DNA of 64,000 nucleotides from Smallanthus sonchifolius (taxonomy: Eukaryota; Streptophyta; Magnoliopsida; Asterales; Asteraceae). A program made the position numbers and the translations under genes. The notes below the pieces were generated by a model. It did not search any database. It saw only the letters and a program-made list of their open reading frames with translations, and was not told the DNA's origin. Below, in pieces: positions 24,331 through 35,810 of this stretch. Within the stretch, counting starts at the first letter, position 1. Each line of letters opens with the position of its first letter. Location of the stretch: contig CM042038.1 in assembly GCA_023525975.1 (NCBI GenBank), forward strand, positions 3,845,272 to 3,909,271, written 5' to 3'.

Positions 24331-25241
24331 AGTACTAGTATAACATAGCCATGAGCCATATGCATGATCCAATAAATAGGAATAATAAAATACAAACCCA
24401 ATTTAGCAGACTAAATAGTTTCTGTTAGGCCGGCCAACAATACAAGCCCACTGTATTGCGGCCCAACTCCTAATTTTGTTAATGACCGTGTACTCCATTA
24501 TTCTATTCAAATTGGGTCATTAGTAACTTACCCTTAACAACTATTAAGACCGGCTCGTTACCGCGCTAATCGTGATATCTCACATTTTAATTGTGAGAAT
24601 TGACAAAAAAAAATTCACTTTTAATCTCAAACGCCTTATCCCAATACACAACCAGATTGATTTGCAGGTGAGTCCTACCAACTTATAGGCAGACAAAGTA
24701 ACATATGCTTAATATACAAAATTTTCAATCCCTCAAAAGGCCGTTTTCTTCAAACCCTTTCTGGAACAATTTTTCTGTGATTTCTATAATGATCGAACAC
24801 CAAATGAAGATTTGTTAAAAAAGTTGATAGCTTTATGTAAATTGAACACTAAAACTCATAATTGACATGTTTGATTATCATACTAAAAACGTCAAAATAG
24901 AGTTTTAATAACATAGAAAGTTCGAATTGGCTGAATATTAACATGAACACTGTAAACAAAGGATATAAAAGATTTCATTATCTAGCAAGCATACATAATG
25001 ATCTGGGGTGGGTTTGTTTCATCAAAATTTCATTAGAGCAATATATTATACATCACCCTCACACAAGCAACTACAAGTAAGTGAATGCTTTAGAGATTCT
25101 TCATACACATTTAAAAATAATGCTTACTGCCAATTAAGAAACTATAGCCAACTAAAACTGAATTAAAAGCATGCCAATATTCAAAATTCATATTCTACTA
25201 TAACATCCATATATATGATCATAACCTATATGTTTTGTGAT
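24331..25241. other. Intergenic, no gene seen
   Basis: AT-rich sequence without recognised features. It may hold further downstream exons of the unrecognised minus-strand gene at 25242-26016, whose reading frame meets a possible splice donor (cag|gtataa) at its left end. Confidence 0.3.
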
Positions 25242-26016
25242 TTATACCTGCTGAAGTTTCGATTGCAATACACAAAACCAATCGAAACATCCCCGCCTCA
25301 CAACTTCACTGCTGTTTCCACCTTTCTGTTTCTTTTTATCATCTTTTTCTACATTGTGCTCAACTTCTTCTGTCTTCACATTCTCCAATTCCTTTACTGT
25401 CGTCCGACCATTGTGTTGGGCTGCAGTCGCTTCAATTTGGTTACAAAGAGTGTAGATTTGATCCCACTCTTGTTCAATCTGTTTCAAATCAAATTCTTCC
25501 TTAACCTTTCCAAACGAGATCCCATGGCGGTTTGATATTTTGAAACAATCTCAAGAATTTTGGACTCATCAACTTGAAAGGCAAAGGCACATCTTTTGAT
25601 ACCGCAATTGGTCACTATTAACATGAGGATGTGTAGCTTCTCAGCAGATTTACTTACTTTTAGACTGAATCCACTCAAATATAGTCTGCATGTTTGCTTG
25701 CTTCAACATTCACAAAGAAAAACATGAACATGGTTACTCAAAAACTATCATCTATACAAATTTTTTGAATTACCTCAACTCCACTTTTCGGATGTTTTTT
25801 GTCTTTGGTTTTGTTTGCTCTTGAGAATGCTTCCTCCTTCAACCTTAAACGCTTCAATAGATGTCGCTGGGAGGCTAGGTATTCGGAGACGATACATACG
25901 AGTGTATCTAGTTCATAGTCATGTGCCATTGAACACAGTTCAAAACCATAAGCATCCACTGCTTTCACAGCCTTTAACTCATATGAAAACATACAGTTGG
26001 GCATGTTTGATTTCAA
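25242..26016 (-). pseudogene. Unrecognised plant gene, interrupted; paralogue fragment at 37 kb
   Basis: I do not recognise this family. Coding-like segments on the minus strand are 26016 to about 25770 (starting MKSNMPNCMFSYELKAV, with YGFELCSMAHD and a basic/acidic LKRLRLKEEAFSR helix), 25678-25484 (SLKVSKSAEKLHILM, FQVDESKILEIVSKYQ) and 25487-25242 (EQEWDQIYTLCNQIEATAAQ, then a Lys/Glu-rich stretch). The first ends at a good donor (gttgag|gtaatt). The junction near 25487 needs a frame change (RLRKNLI-stop versus EEFDLKQIEQEW), so either an exon border is hidden or the gene is broken. The segment at 37218-37532 aligns with it (YGFEVCSMS, LERLRLKEEAFTG). Long helical, possibly coiled-coil content; function unknown. 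Confidence 0.5.
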
Positions 26017-26054
26017 TGAACGAGATGATGATTGTAAAGTGTAAACAAAACTAG

Positions 26055-27571
26055 GGTGGGTTTATAGGGCGATGAAATCCCGAAATTAAAGTGAGTTTGT
26101 TACGGAGATAATAAGGAAAGAAATCCAAGGGAAGTTGAACTCAATCACACCGCCAACGTTAAACGGGTCATATCCGGTCACGGGTCTTGGGTTTGAAGTG
26201 ACTGTGCGAGAGAATCAGGTTGAGTGCCGTCCCTGAAATTTATGTTACCTTGTATGACTTGAAAAAAAAAATGAGTCACTAAATATAAAAGTTTTATATG
26301 AAAAAAATTATTAATACGACGATAGGGTCTTGGGTTTGAAGTGACTTCATGAAGCCCTAATAGATCGAGTGATTGTCGATTATGGATTGAAGCCTCTGGC
26401 GTCGTCTCCTCAAATTCTATTTACTCGCCGATAGTTTTCTTAATTAGGTTTAAAAAATATTTAATTTTTTAATTGGGTTAAATAAGTTTACAATTTTAGA
26501 TAGGTTAAATGATTTTAGATGAGCTAAAACTAAAAAAGACGTCGGGTTAGTTTTAAAGGTTTATAAACTTTATATGTTTTTGTTCTAAAATAATAAAAAA
26601 ATCAACAATATTTTTGTGAATATTTATGATTTCTAAACTAATCAAATCCCTTTTAACCTTGTTTATTTCAATAATTACTCCTCACTTAAAATTATGTTTT
26701 TATACAACAATTTTTTATTTTTAAATGCCAGATTTAAATTCACGTTACTTTTGTGGTATGTAATCACCAATACCATAAAACCACAACACCATAAGCACCT
26801 AAAAGAATATTTATGCTCGATTGATTATACACACATCACCTAAAAGAATATTTATCCAACAATTAAAAAAAACAAATAATAATTGTCTAAATGAGAAACA
26901 TAAACTTAGTAATGTTAATTGGAAGTTAAAAAATGTAAATAAAGTTTATATAAAAATCGGGAGAGGGACCGGTCATCGGCTTCAAGGGAGGTGAGGGACT
27001 GTCGCCGGTTCTCGGGGAGAAGAAGAAACGTGGGGTGTTGGTGGTTGTTACTTGTTCCATTAGGATTGTTTTTATTTTAATAAGTTATACAAATAATCCT
27101 TTAACTAATAAATTAATTAATAAGTTATATAATTAGTTCTTATAGGTGAAAAGACTAAAATGACCTTCTAGAGTAAACATTGTGTTTTTGGTGACTTGGT
27201 TCCATGTGTCCATCATTCTGTTTGTTTGATTGGTTTTAATCACATATCTTTCTTTCTCCAGATTGATTTGGAGAACCAAGCCTAAGATAAATAGACGAAG
27301 AATAAAGAATAAAATAAATGTTAATTGGATTTAATCAAAATCAGTTTCATATATATGGTTGGATGAGTAACAAAAAATATTCACTTTTCTTCTTCTAACT
27401 ATATGAATTAATTATGTGTTTGACTAATAAGGAATTATTGCTACTAACATGATCAGCAACCAGCCAAAACATACATATAGATATACCATCCCTGTAATTA
27501 ACTCTAATAATTTTTTATAGAGAATTATAACTTATACGTAAATTACATATTTAACTACTAAAAACTACGAG
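26055..27571. other. Intergenic; one short gene fragment
   Basis: AT-rich with no full gene. The only coding-like piece is at 27172-27240, annotated separately. Confidence 0.4.
27172..27240 (-). pseudogene. Short fragment homologous to the exon at 29703-29915
   Basis: On the minus strand this reads QTNRMMDTWNQVTKNTMFT, closely matching NRMIDTWKQATKNTMFTEW in the exon at 29703-29915. It stops being similar outside this block. Confidence 0.6.
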
Positions 27572-27572
27572 T

Positions 27573-29298
27573 CTATGAGATATTACGTATAATCAAGTGA
27601 GCACCAAACTGAGGTGGAAGAGTGAACACGGGGAACGGAGAATGTTTGTAAGAAGGCGAAAGCTCAAACGAGAAGCGACGTAGAATCATTGCCATGGCAG
27701 TTTTTACCTCTGCCATTGCAAGATTTTGACCGATACAAACACGTGGACCGTTTGAAAACGGGAAGAATGGGCTCGAACCTTTGCCCCTCGTTGCATTAAT
27801 GATCCCTTCTGAAAATCTTTCTGGTTTAAACTCGTTTACATCATCTCCCCATATTTCACGGTCATGATGAACTTGCATCATGGCTAAGGATAACTGCACG
27901 CCTGAGGGTATCATCATGTTTCCAAGCTTCGTGTCCTTGTGAGTCGCGTGTGTCATCGTGATCACCGGCGTGTATAAACTAAGAACCTCATTTAGTATCA
28001 TTGTTAAAACTTTGAGGTTTTTCAAACCTTCAAAATCTTCTTTGTCACCAAAAATTTGAACAATCTCTTCACTAGCTCGGATTTTCCATTCTTGATGCAA
28101 ACTCAGACAAACCATCGTCCATACCATCAAATTCGACGTTGTTTCAGATCCAGCAACGTAAAACAGTTTACATTCTTCGATCACGTCTTCCCAACTCCAT
28201 GTTCTTCAATCTCTTTCTTATTTGATTCTAGTAAGATTCCAAGCAAGTCGTCACATTTACCTTCTCCGGTCTCGATTGCTTTCTTTCTCTTGTTGATTAT
28301 CCCCATTAGTAGAGATCGAAGCTCTTTAACATTTTCGTTAAACTTCTTGTTCGCTCGGGTTGGTATAAACCTTGATTACAAAACAGATTAATTCAACTTC
28401 GGTTATTCAATAATTATGATTATTGATCTTTCAAATGTGTGTTGTTGTTACCTTCTTCCCGGAAGATGGAGTATAAAAAGCATTTGGAATATAAGATCGA
28501 TTTGTTCCTTTTGGATTCGGAATATCTTCTCCCCTTCTTCATAGAAGCTACCGAAAGTTGTTCGTGAAATAACATCGCCCGCTAAACTATCGATGTATGG
28601 CCATACATCTACTTCAGTGGAACCGGCTTCAACGGTTAGGAGCTCCCATTTGTGGATCATATCACTACAACTTAAGCTGATAGCCGAGAACATGATCTAG
28701 GTGCACATATCATTAATCAAGTGAATTGTTTTAGGTTTTAATCGTTGAATAAAACAAAAAAAAAACGGAGTTAAAAGACTCGGAACCTTGAGATTTTGAA
28801 GATTAAAAGCTGGATTGATGATTTTACGATGCTTCATCCATTCGTGACCCTCCTTGATAAGAACTCCACGGATAAGGCTATCTCGAAATGGCTCGGGATG
28901 TGGCTTTTGAAACTCATCTGACCTTAATAATATCTCTCTTATCAACTCTGGATCCCCAGATAAATATCCTTGGTGTTGTCCCCAACCATACAAACGATTT
29001 TTCACCTGTTCAAATGGTTCAGAGTTTAGACACCCATTTTCAAAATGATTATTCCTTAACCAAATTTTGAAACCGATCCGGTTCATCGGTCTGACCGGTT
29101 TAAATGAAATCGGTTCAACTACACACAACCAGTCCGGTTTTGAAAACACTGGTTAATACAGAACCATTTTTAAGTTTATAATTTATATCCAGTAACTGGT
29201 CGCGTCACGTGTCACATCGATGAATTCATTATTAACTTTTTAATATTTAAAATTTTTTTACTAACAATGGCGATTGCAACTTTACCCATTGTTTCCAT
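27573..29298 (-). pseudogene. CYP72A: CYP72A cytochrome P450 pseudogene (E)
   Basis: Same four-exon plan as the cluster at 49.6-62.8 kb. Exon 1 is a stub (29298-29262, ATG and about 12 codons starting METMGKVAIAIV), then sequence is lost. Exon 2 is 28787-29005 (219 nt, one more than the intact genes; a +1 shift lies before GDPELIREILLRS). Exon 3 is 28452-28696 (245 nt, intact). Exon 4 runs from 28370 to 27573 and has a 10-bp deletion near 28190 just before EECKLFY, another frame loss. The heme motif FSNGPRVCIG is kept, but ExxR reads EVLS (Ser at 27978-27980). It encodes no working monooxygenase. It lies opposite in strand and about 20 kb from its relatives. Confidence 0.9.
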
Positions 29299-29702
29299 CT
29301 TTTTTCCCAAGAAAAAAAAGTAAGAAAAAGGATAAGTAATCCTTGACCTTTATAACATCCACATGACCATGTCATCGAGTGCTAGTTGGTCTTATATAAT
29401 AATAATAATAATTAAACGCAACTTCAAAACTATAACTTAAAGGCTAAGGGTATACTTCATATTTTCATAACTTTGCAATATCAGTGTCACATCATAATCA
29501 CAATTTTTTCATATTAGTTAATGGTTTTATATTTTCACAAGGTCACATCATTTTTATTTTTTAATTATATTTAATGATTTTTTTTCACAAATTAATAATT
29601 AAGTAAATTAAAAAAAGTCAACATGGTTAAAGGTTACAGACAAGTCAACTGTTAGGTCATATTTTTTATTTTATTTTTTTAAATTTGATGGTTTTTATGC
29701 AA

Positions 29703-29915
29703 TTAGCTCCTAAAAAGTGCAAACAAATGCAGAAAGTATGATAATAAACTTTGTGAAATATTTTTATCAGATTCTGAAGATGATGCATCTGAAGGAGAAG
29801 ATCCTTCCCACCATTCATTAAGCCACTCTGTAAACATTGTGTTCTTGGTAGCTTGCTTCCATGTGTCTATCATTCTGTTTTGTTCATCTTGATCTTGAGT
29901 GTAAGTCTTGACCAC
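29703..29915 (-). CDS. Unrecognised gene fragment, Trp-rich terminal exon
   Basis: Open frame of 70 codons from a GTG (no nearby ATG), so more likely an internal or last exon than a complete gene. It reads VKTYTQDQDEQNRMIDTWKQ, then TKNTMFTEWLNEWWEG and a Ser/Asp-rich stretch. I cannot name the family. A shorter copy lies at 27172-27240, on the other side of the P450 pseudogene. Confidence 0.4.
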   Translation of the reverse strand: MVKTYTQDQDEQNRMIDTWKQATKNTMFTEWLNEWWEGSSPSDASSSESDKNISQSLLSYFLHLFALFRS

Positions 29916-30726
29916 TTTTGGAATAATCCCGATTTTTCCATAAAGATATAAGATCTACGAAGAAATCCTTGGAAATATATAAAACTCTATTGAATAATAT
30001 GGAGACTCCATGGAAGTTCAGTCAGATACATAGATTTTTCTATAGAAATGTATATAACTCTTTATAATTGATTATTTTAGGCTAGGAGTTAGAAGAAGTA
30101 TATATAGGTGAAGGTTGCATTTGAATTTTTTCCTTGATTGTTTAAAAGCAGATGAAACGGTAAAATCAGAAATATCCAAAGACTATATGGTAATATGGCA
30201 TGCCCATATGGTGTGTATCAATAAAAAAAAAGTTATTATATTTGCACCTAAAACATTGATTAGGCAATCAAACACATTCCTCTGTATTCATGTAATCTTT
30301 AAGAGAAGCGGTATTCGATTCAAGTTTTGTAAACTCTTTCGTGGTGGTTTATGTCCTTATGGTTTGTGCTATCTCGGCCAGTTTTCATTGCATACGATAT
30401 TTTATTCAATTGATACATTTATCCAACTTTGGTGTACACTACTCTTGAAATGTAGTTCCAAATTTTCATTTTCAAAAAGAAATTTCAATGGTGAACTAAA
30501 TGCATCAAGTTGTTTACTACAAAGAGTTGTCACAACTTAGAGAATAAAATGCAATTCAAAGCCACTGTCACTTGAAATGAATTAGTGCATGTGACCAATG
30601 GGACGGAGTATCCATAATAAAGAATTGAATGGACAAAGAACATTAATTGGTGAAGAAGCAAAATTCTAGCAAACGATCATTTGGTTCAATCATGCCTTTA
30701 CTATTTCCCAAAATTCATCCTGTACA
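29916..30726. other. Intergenic; one 141-codon frame of doubtful value
   Basis: A plus-strand frame at 30115-30540 is rich in Phe, Leu and Cys, has no known domain and looks like chance. There is no other feature. Confidence 0.35.
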
Positions 30727-30879
30727 TCAAAGAATCATACGATTACGAAAGTAAACCAACAAGATAATTCCAACAACAAAAGCAATGATACTCAGCAAAA
30801 CTGTTTTGTAGGTCGAAGATACCTGCGACGAAGCTTTCTTTTTGTTCTTTTGACGCCTTCCTTTGTTATCCACTGGGCC
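30727..30879 (-). pseudogene. 3' part of host pseudogene: C-terminal membrane anchor
   Basis: Minus-strand coding-like sequence starting GPVDNKGRRQKNKKK at the edge of the copia element and ending at a stop at 30727. It contains a basic run and then a hydrophobic segment (TVLLSIIAFVVGIILLVYF) followed by RNRMIL, the pattern of a tail-anchored membrane protein. It is the continuation, across the 4.67-kb copia insertion, of the repeat-coding sequence at 35556-35810, with the shared gggcc as target duplication. The reading frames across the repaired junction do not match directly, because of small deletions in the last repeat. Confidence 0.65.
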
Positions 30880-31198
30880 TGTTAATGCTAATGCGAAATT
30901 AAGCAACAACACCAATTGGAATTCACACGAATTGACAAAGAATTAAGAACCAAATGATTGCTCACTTGTTATTTCTCCAAGATGATTACAACTGATTACA
31001 AAGAAAGAAGACGCAAGAATGCGTATGAACTGAATGAGATTAACAACTATTAACTAACTATTAATAGTTGATTGATTAAACTACTAATCACCCCTTTAAG
31101 AATTTGAACATGACAGAATATACCCCTGCACTTACAACTTATGCAGAAAGTACACAATATACCCTTGAAAAATAAGAAACTTGACACTAACTTCAACA
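30880..31198 (-). repeat. 3' LTR of the copia element
   Basis: 319 bp, TG...CA ends (on the plus strand TGTTAATGC to TTCAACA). A purine-rich tract (aaggtggagtt on the minus strand) lies next to its inner edge at 31199-31209. Confidence 0.92.
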
Positions 31199-31431
31199 AA
31201 CTCCACCTTAGTGCAAGATCATTATTTCAGCAACAACATTTATCAAGCAATTCCCAAAACCTTCAAGCAATTTATAAACTTGAATCCCATTAACGGTTTG
31301 GTAAGCATATCAGCTGCATTATCAAGAGTATCAACTACACACCTTGACCTTCTTAGAACTTATGACTTCTCTAATAAAATGCAGCCTCACATTTATGTGC
31401 TTTGTTCTTTCATGAAACATAGGATACTTAG

Positions 31432-32053
31432 CTAACTGAATAGCTCCTTGATTACTGTTGCATAATCAACTTGAATCCCAAGATCTGAAACAAAACCTTT
31501 TAACCACAAAGCTTCTTTAATAACTTCTGTCAGAGCTATATACTCTGCCTCAGTTGAGGATAAAGCCACAACACGTTGGAGTGATGACTTCCAACTAACC
31601 AAGCTACCATAGACCATAAAACTATACCCAGTCACAGACCTCCCCTTGTCCAAATCTTTTGCAAAATCTGCATCTACAAAAGCCTGTAACTTTATACTCA
31701 GATTTGAGATTCTGACCAAAACACAAACCAACATTCTTAGTACCATTTAAGTACATAATAACCCACTTAGCACCTTCCCAATGCCTCTTGCCAGGCTTGC
31801 TAAGATATCTGCTTAAAACACTAACTGCATATCCTATGTCTGGCCTGGTACACACCAACAAATACATCATGCTTCCAATTGCACTTGCATAAGGCACATG
31901 TTGCATTCTTTCCTCTTCAGCCACTGTTTGAGGACAGTCTTTACTAGAAAGTTTGAAATGAGGTGCAAGAGGACTAGAAATAGTTTTACTTTGATCCATA
32001 GAATAATTCTGCAAAACTTTGCTGATATAACCAAATTGTGACAGTCTGGTCAA
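31432..32053 (-). pseudogene. Copia RT C-terminus and RNase H
   Basis: Two overlapping frames: 32053-31622 (LSQFGYISKVLQNYSMDQSK, SPLAPHFKL, YASAIGSMMYLLVCTRPDI, LSRYLSKPGKRHWEGAKWV) and 31746-31432 (VDADFAKDLDKGRSVTGYSF, SSTEAEYIALTEVIKEALWL). The shift near 31680 cuts the RNase H domain from the polymerase. Confidence 0.88.
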
Positions 32054-32742
32054 ACCCTGTTTCTATCCCTTGAAATCTCCATACCCAAGATTTTTCTTGC
32101 CATACATAGGTCCTTCATATCAAACTCCCTCATAAGCATCTCTTTGGTATTATCAATTTCAACTTTATGCTTACTTGCAACCAGCATATCATCAACATAA
32201 AGTAGTAAATAGAAAAACTCTCCATCATCACACTTTCTCCAGTAAACACAGCTGTCATATTCACTCCTATTAAAGCCTTGAGAAAGTATATAAGTATCAA
32301 ATCTGAGATACCACTGTCTGGGAGACTGTTTCAAGCCATAAAGAGATTTCTTTGGCAAACAAACTTTATTCTCTTGACCTTGTACCTCAAAGCCAGTAGG
32401 TTGTTTCATATAAATTTCCTCATCCAAATTTCCATGTAAGAATGATGTTTTAACATCCAATTGCTCCAGTTCCATATTAAACACAGCTGCAATTGAGAGC
32501 ATGACCCTGATAGATGAATGCTTCACTACATGAGAGAACACTTCATTATAATCAACACCTTCTCTCTGTGTGAATCCCTTGGCAGCCAACCTTGCTTTGT
32601 ACCTTGGAGCCTCAACTCCTAGAATCCCATCTTTCAACTTGAAAATCCATTTACAACTGACAAGCTTTTGATTCTTTGGTTGATCAACTAACACCCAAGT
32701 ACCATTCTTATGCAAAGATTCCATTTCTTTGCCTTCATCCAC
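32050..32742 (-). pseudogene. Copia reverse transcriptase
   Basis: The frame holds the RT core: WIFKLKDG, YKARLAAKGFTQREGVDYNE, the LDVKTSFLHGNLDEEIYMKQ region, KSLYGLKQSPRQWY and the catalytic LLLYVDDMLVA with both aspartates. Separated by frameshifts from integrase upstream (near 32700) and from RNase H downstream (near 32050). Confidence 0.9.
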
Positions 32743-33269
32743 TTATCCTTATCAGTTGAATTTACAGCTTCATTATATGTAAGAGGTTCACATATGCTTT
32801 CAGTTTCAGCTGCTGTGAATACATAGGCTGACAGCTCACCATTTGATCTAAACCTGATAGGAGGTACAATCTCTCTTCTTGGTCTATCTCTGGTAAACTT
32901 ATAACCAGAACTTGATGTTTCACTTGTACTAGCTTTAGTTTGATCAATTCTTTCAGCTGCTTCAGTCTTATTTTCACTTTGCTCCACCTCAATCTGAATT
33001 CCATGTTCAATAAATTCCCTGTCAATACTAGTACTTCTAATCAAATCTTTGTACATAATATCTTCATTGAACACCACATCTCTACTAATCATCACCTTAG
33101 GTTTAGTATCATCCATCCTCCATAGCCTATATCCCTTTACCCCATCAGGATATCCCAACATCACACACTTAATGGCTCTAGGTTCCAACTTCCCTTGATT
33201 AACATGTGCATAAGCTAAACACCCAAAAGTCTTTAGCCTATCATAATTCCCTGGTTTTCCTGACCACAT
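32688..33269 (-). pseudogene. Copia integrase C-terminus and linker
   Basis: Contains the copia post-integrase block (LKTFGCLAYAHVNQGKLEPR, CVMLGYPDGVKGYRLW), then a charged linker leading to the RT. A break at about 33270-33350 (a stop and missing frame) separates it from the integrase core. Confidence 0.85.
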
Positions 33270-33347
33270 TTATGTTGGGGTCTTCATACCAATAGCTGAT
33301 GATGGTGACAGATTGACCAACTTAGCAGCAGTACTAAGAGCTTCAGC

Positions 33348-34247
33348 CTAAAACTTTCTTGGCATACCTGCACTGAACAACAAGCATCTGACTTTATTGA
33401 GTAAAGTCCTATTCATTCTTTCTACAAGATCATTTTGTTGTGGAATACCCACAACAGTTAGATGCCTAGCTATCCCTTGGCTCTTGCAATAGCTACTAAA
33501 CAACCCATTACAGAATTCAAGACCATTATCAGTCCTTAACTTCTTGATCTTTCTTTCTATATGATTTTCAACTAATATTTTCCACTCCTTGAACTTTTCA
33601 AAAGTCTCATCTTTATGTTTCAACACAAAGACCCAAACCTTTCTTGAATAATAATCTATTAGTGAAAGAAAATACTTAGCTCCACCCAAAGATTCTGTCC
33701 TGGTTGGACCCCACAGATTAGCATGGATGTAATCCAATATACCTTTAGTGGAATGTATGCCTTTACTGAATCTGACCCTGTGAGACTTACCAAGAATACA
33801 ATGCGCACAGAATCCAGTATCACAGCTTTTATGATCACCTACTAACTTTTGCTTATTTAACTCTATCAACCCCTGTGTGCTTATATGCCCAAGCCTTTTA
33901 TGCCATATTCTGGCTCCCCTTTCTTGGTTACTTTCAGATACATAGGCAGACCCAACAGTTACTTGACCATTCAACACATATGTGTTGTTATTTCTCCTGG
34001 TTCCGGTCAACACCGCCATTGATCCTTTTATAACCTTGGACTTTCCATTCTTGAGGCTGACTTGATGGCCATTACTTTCAAATGTTCCAAGTGAGATCAA
34101 ATTCCTCCTTAGATTAGGAATATATCTCACCCCTTGCAGAATTACCTCTGACCCATTAGCCAATTTGAAACAAACAGACCCAATACCCTGGACCTGACAT
34201 GGCCTATCATCACCCATTTGAACTACACCTTGAGCCTCAATCTTCAA
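33348..34247 (-). pseudogene. Copia integrase core
   Basis: Includes the His/Cys zinc-binding region (WHKRLGHIS ... CAHCILGK) and the catalytic core. The usual first aspartate (DLWGP in relatives) reads HANLWGP, an Asp to Asn change; the second (LRTDNG) and the glutamate (VERMNRT) are kept. It begins in a different frame from the protease, the shift lying in the poly-A run near 34252. Confidence 0.88.
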
Positions 34248-34560
34248 GTCTTAAAAAAAATTCTTTATTAGGTGTCATATGAAATGTACAACCTGAATCC
34301 AAAATCCATTCATCCCCTTGACCAGGATTAGACACTACCATGACTTCTGCACTGTCATATCCTTCAGAATTTGCTTCAGGAGAATGATTTCCAGATTGTT
34401 TAAACTGACCAAACTCTCCCTTCTTTTTCTTGTTTCTATCTGGACAGTCTTTCTTTAAATGTTTATCACTATTACACACATAGCACCTTCTCTTTCCTCT
34501 TGACTTAGACCTAGCAGGATATTTCTGCTTGCTAAATCTTGATTCAGGTCTTCCCCTCAC
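34237..34560 (-). pseudogene. Copia gag zinc knuckle and protease
   Basis: Has a CCHC knuckle (CYVCNSDKHLKKDC) and the aspartic protease signature WILDSGCTFHMT. One frame break separates it from the gag frame above. Confidence 0.88.
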
Positions 34561-34568
34561 AAATAATC

Positions 34569-35156
34569 TTATGCACTTTCCTCCTTCACCTTAGCCTTCC
34601 TTTTCAATTCCTTGGAGTTCATAACTGATAGTACTTCATCCATGGACAGAGTATCTCTTCTAAACATCAATGTATCAACAAAATGTTCATACACTTGTGG
34701 TAAAGAGGCCAAAAACATGATTGCCATGTCCTCATCTTCTATCACAACTTCAATGTTTTCTAGGTCTAATATGAGTTTATTAAACTCATCTGTATGATCC
34801 TCAAGAGACTTTCCCGGAATCATTTGGAAAGTGTAAAGACGTTTCTTGAGATATAACCTATTAGCCAGAGATTTAGTCATGTACAAACCTTCCAATTTAG
34901 TCCACACACCTGCAGCAGTGACTTCCTTGGATACTTCACGCAGAACTCTATCCCCCATGCTCAAGATGATTGCAATGTGTGCTTTTTCCATGATTTCCTT
35001 CTTTTCTTTATCTGACATCCCTTCAGGCAGCCTCGTTTCACCCTTCAATGCATCCACGACACCGTTATGGACCAATAGGGCAAGCATTTTCAGTCGCCAT
35101 AAGCTAAAATCGTTTTTTCCATCGAATTTTTCTAAATCAAACTTTGTAGACACCAT
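34569..35156 (-). CDS. Copia gag (N-terminal part)
   Basis: 195 codons starting MVSTKFDLEKFDGKN, with WRLKMLALL and LKKRLYTFQM blocks of copia gag proteins. The ATG at 35156 lies 62 nt after the primer-binding site. The frame ends at 34569 just before the zinc knuckle, which continues in another frame. Confidence 0.88.
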   Translation of the reverse strand: MVSTKFDLEKFDGKNDFSLWRLKMLALLVHNGVVDALKGETRLPEGMSDKEKKEIMEKAHIAIILSMGDRVLREVSKEVTAAGVWTKLEGLYMTKSLANRLYLKKRLYTFQMIPGKSLEDHTDEFNKLILDLENIEVVIEDEDMAIMFLASLPQVYEHFVDTLMFRRDTLSMDEVLSVMNSKELKRKAKVKEESA

Positions 35157-35217
35157 CGCTGAATCTGAATTGAACAAGAACACCACCGATTGACGGATTG
35201 ATCTTCGATTACCCCTA

Positions 35218-35229
35218 CCTCTGATACCA
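35218..35229 (-). other. Primer-binding site (initiator tRNA-Met type)
   Basis: On the minus strand TGGTATCAGAGG, just inside the 5' LTR. Confidence 0.9.
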
Positions 35230-35231
35230 AT

Positions 35232-35550
35232 TGTTAATGCTAATGCGAAATTAAGCAACAACACCAATTGGAATTCACACGAATTGACAAAGAATTAAGA
35301 ACCAAATGATTGCTCACTTGTTATTTCTCCAAGATGATTACAACTGATTACAAAGAAAAAAGACGCAAGAATGCGTATGAACTGAATGAGATTAACAACT
35401 ATTAACTAACTATTAATAGTTGATTGATTAAACTACTAATCACCCCTTTAAGAATTTGAACATGACAGAATATACCCCTGCACTTACAACTTATGCAGAA
35501 AGTACACAATACACCCCTGAACAATAAGAAACTTGACACTAACTTCAATA
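35232..35550 (-). repeat. 5' LTR of the copia element
   Basis: 319 bp, same length as the 3' LTR. Its outer end reads TTCAATA rather than TTCAACA, so the terminal TG/CA of this LTR is mutated. Confidence 0.92.
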
Positions 35551-35555
35551 GGGCC

Positions 35556-35810
35556 TTATCTTGAACACCTTCCACACCGGTTTCTCTACGTGAACACGTT
35601 CAGCCCGGATTTCTTCATCTTGAACAAGAACAACGTCATCCACCGGACAGTCTTCTTGAACACGTTCCACACGGATTTCTTCTTCGTGAACACGTTTATC
35701 ACGTATTTCTTCATCTTGAACCAGAACAACGTCATCCACCAGGCGGTCTTCTTAAACATGTTCTCTGCTTCTCACATATCGCTCTCGTTCTGCCCGGATT
35801 CTCTCTGGAT
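35556..35810 (-). pseudogene. 5' part of host pseudogene: 96-bp coding repeats
   Basis: Minus-strand sequence codes for copies of a 32-residue unit (VDDVVLVQDEEIR...KRVHEEEIRVERVQEDCP). One full copy, a second worn copy and a partial earlier copy (ERIRAERERYVRSREHV) are visible. Damage: TAA where the repeat has CAA (Gln to stop, about 35753) and two 1-bp deletions in the last copy relative to the first. A splice acceptor (tatatccag) may start this exon at about 35810. The copia element separates it from the membrane-anchor part at 30727-30879. Family not recognised. Confidence 0.65.

Larger units (their letters stand above)
30880..35550 (-). mobile_element. Ty1/copia retrotransposon (TNT1/Tork-like), 4.67 kb, recent insertion
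   Basis: Complete element on the minus strand: two 319-bp LTRs, primer site, gag, protease, integrase, reverse transcriptase, RNase H and polypurine tract in copia order. It is flanked by gggcc at 30875-30879 and 35551-35555 (5-bp target duplication). The LTRs differ at about five positions that I can count, so insertion was fairly recent. Even so the polyprotein is broken by several frameshifts and the first integrase aspartate is changed, so it is not autonomous. It landed inside a repeat-coding pseudogene. Confidence 0.93.

Noticed and set aside
30115..30540. 141-codon plus-strand open frame
   Set aside because: Biased to Phe, Leu and Cys, no domain, no splice or promoter context, and no relative in the window; most likely chance.
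32940..35193. Several plus-strand open frames across the copia element
   Set aside because: Antisense to gag and integrase coding sequence, caused by codon structure of the other strand.
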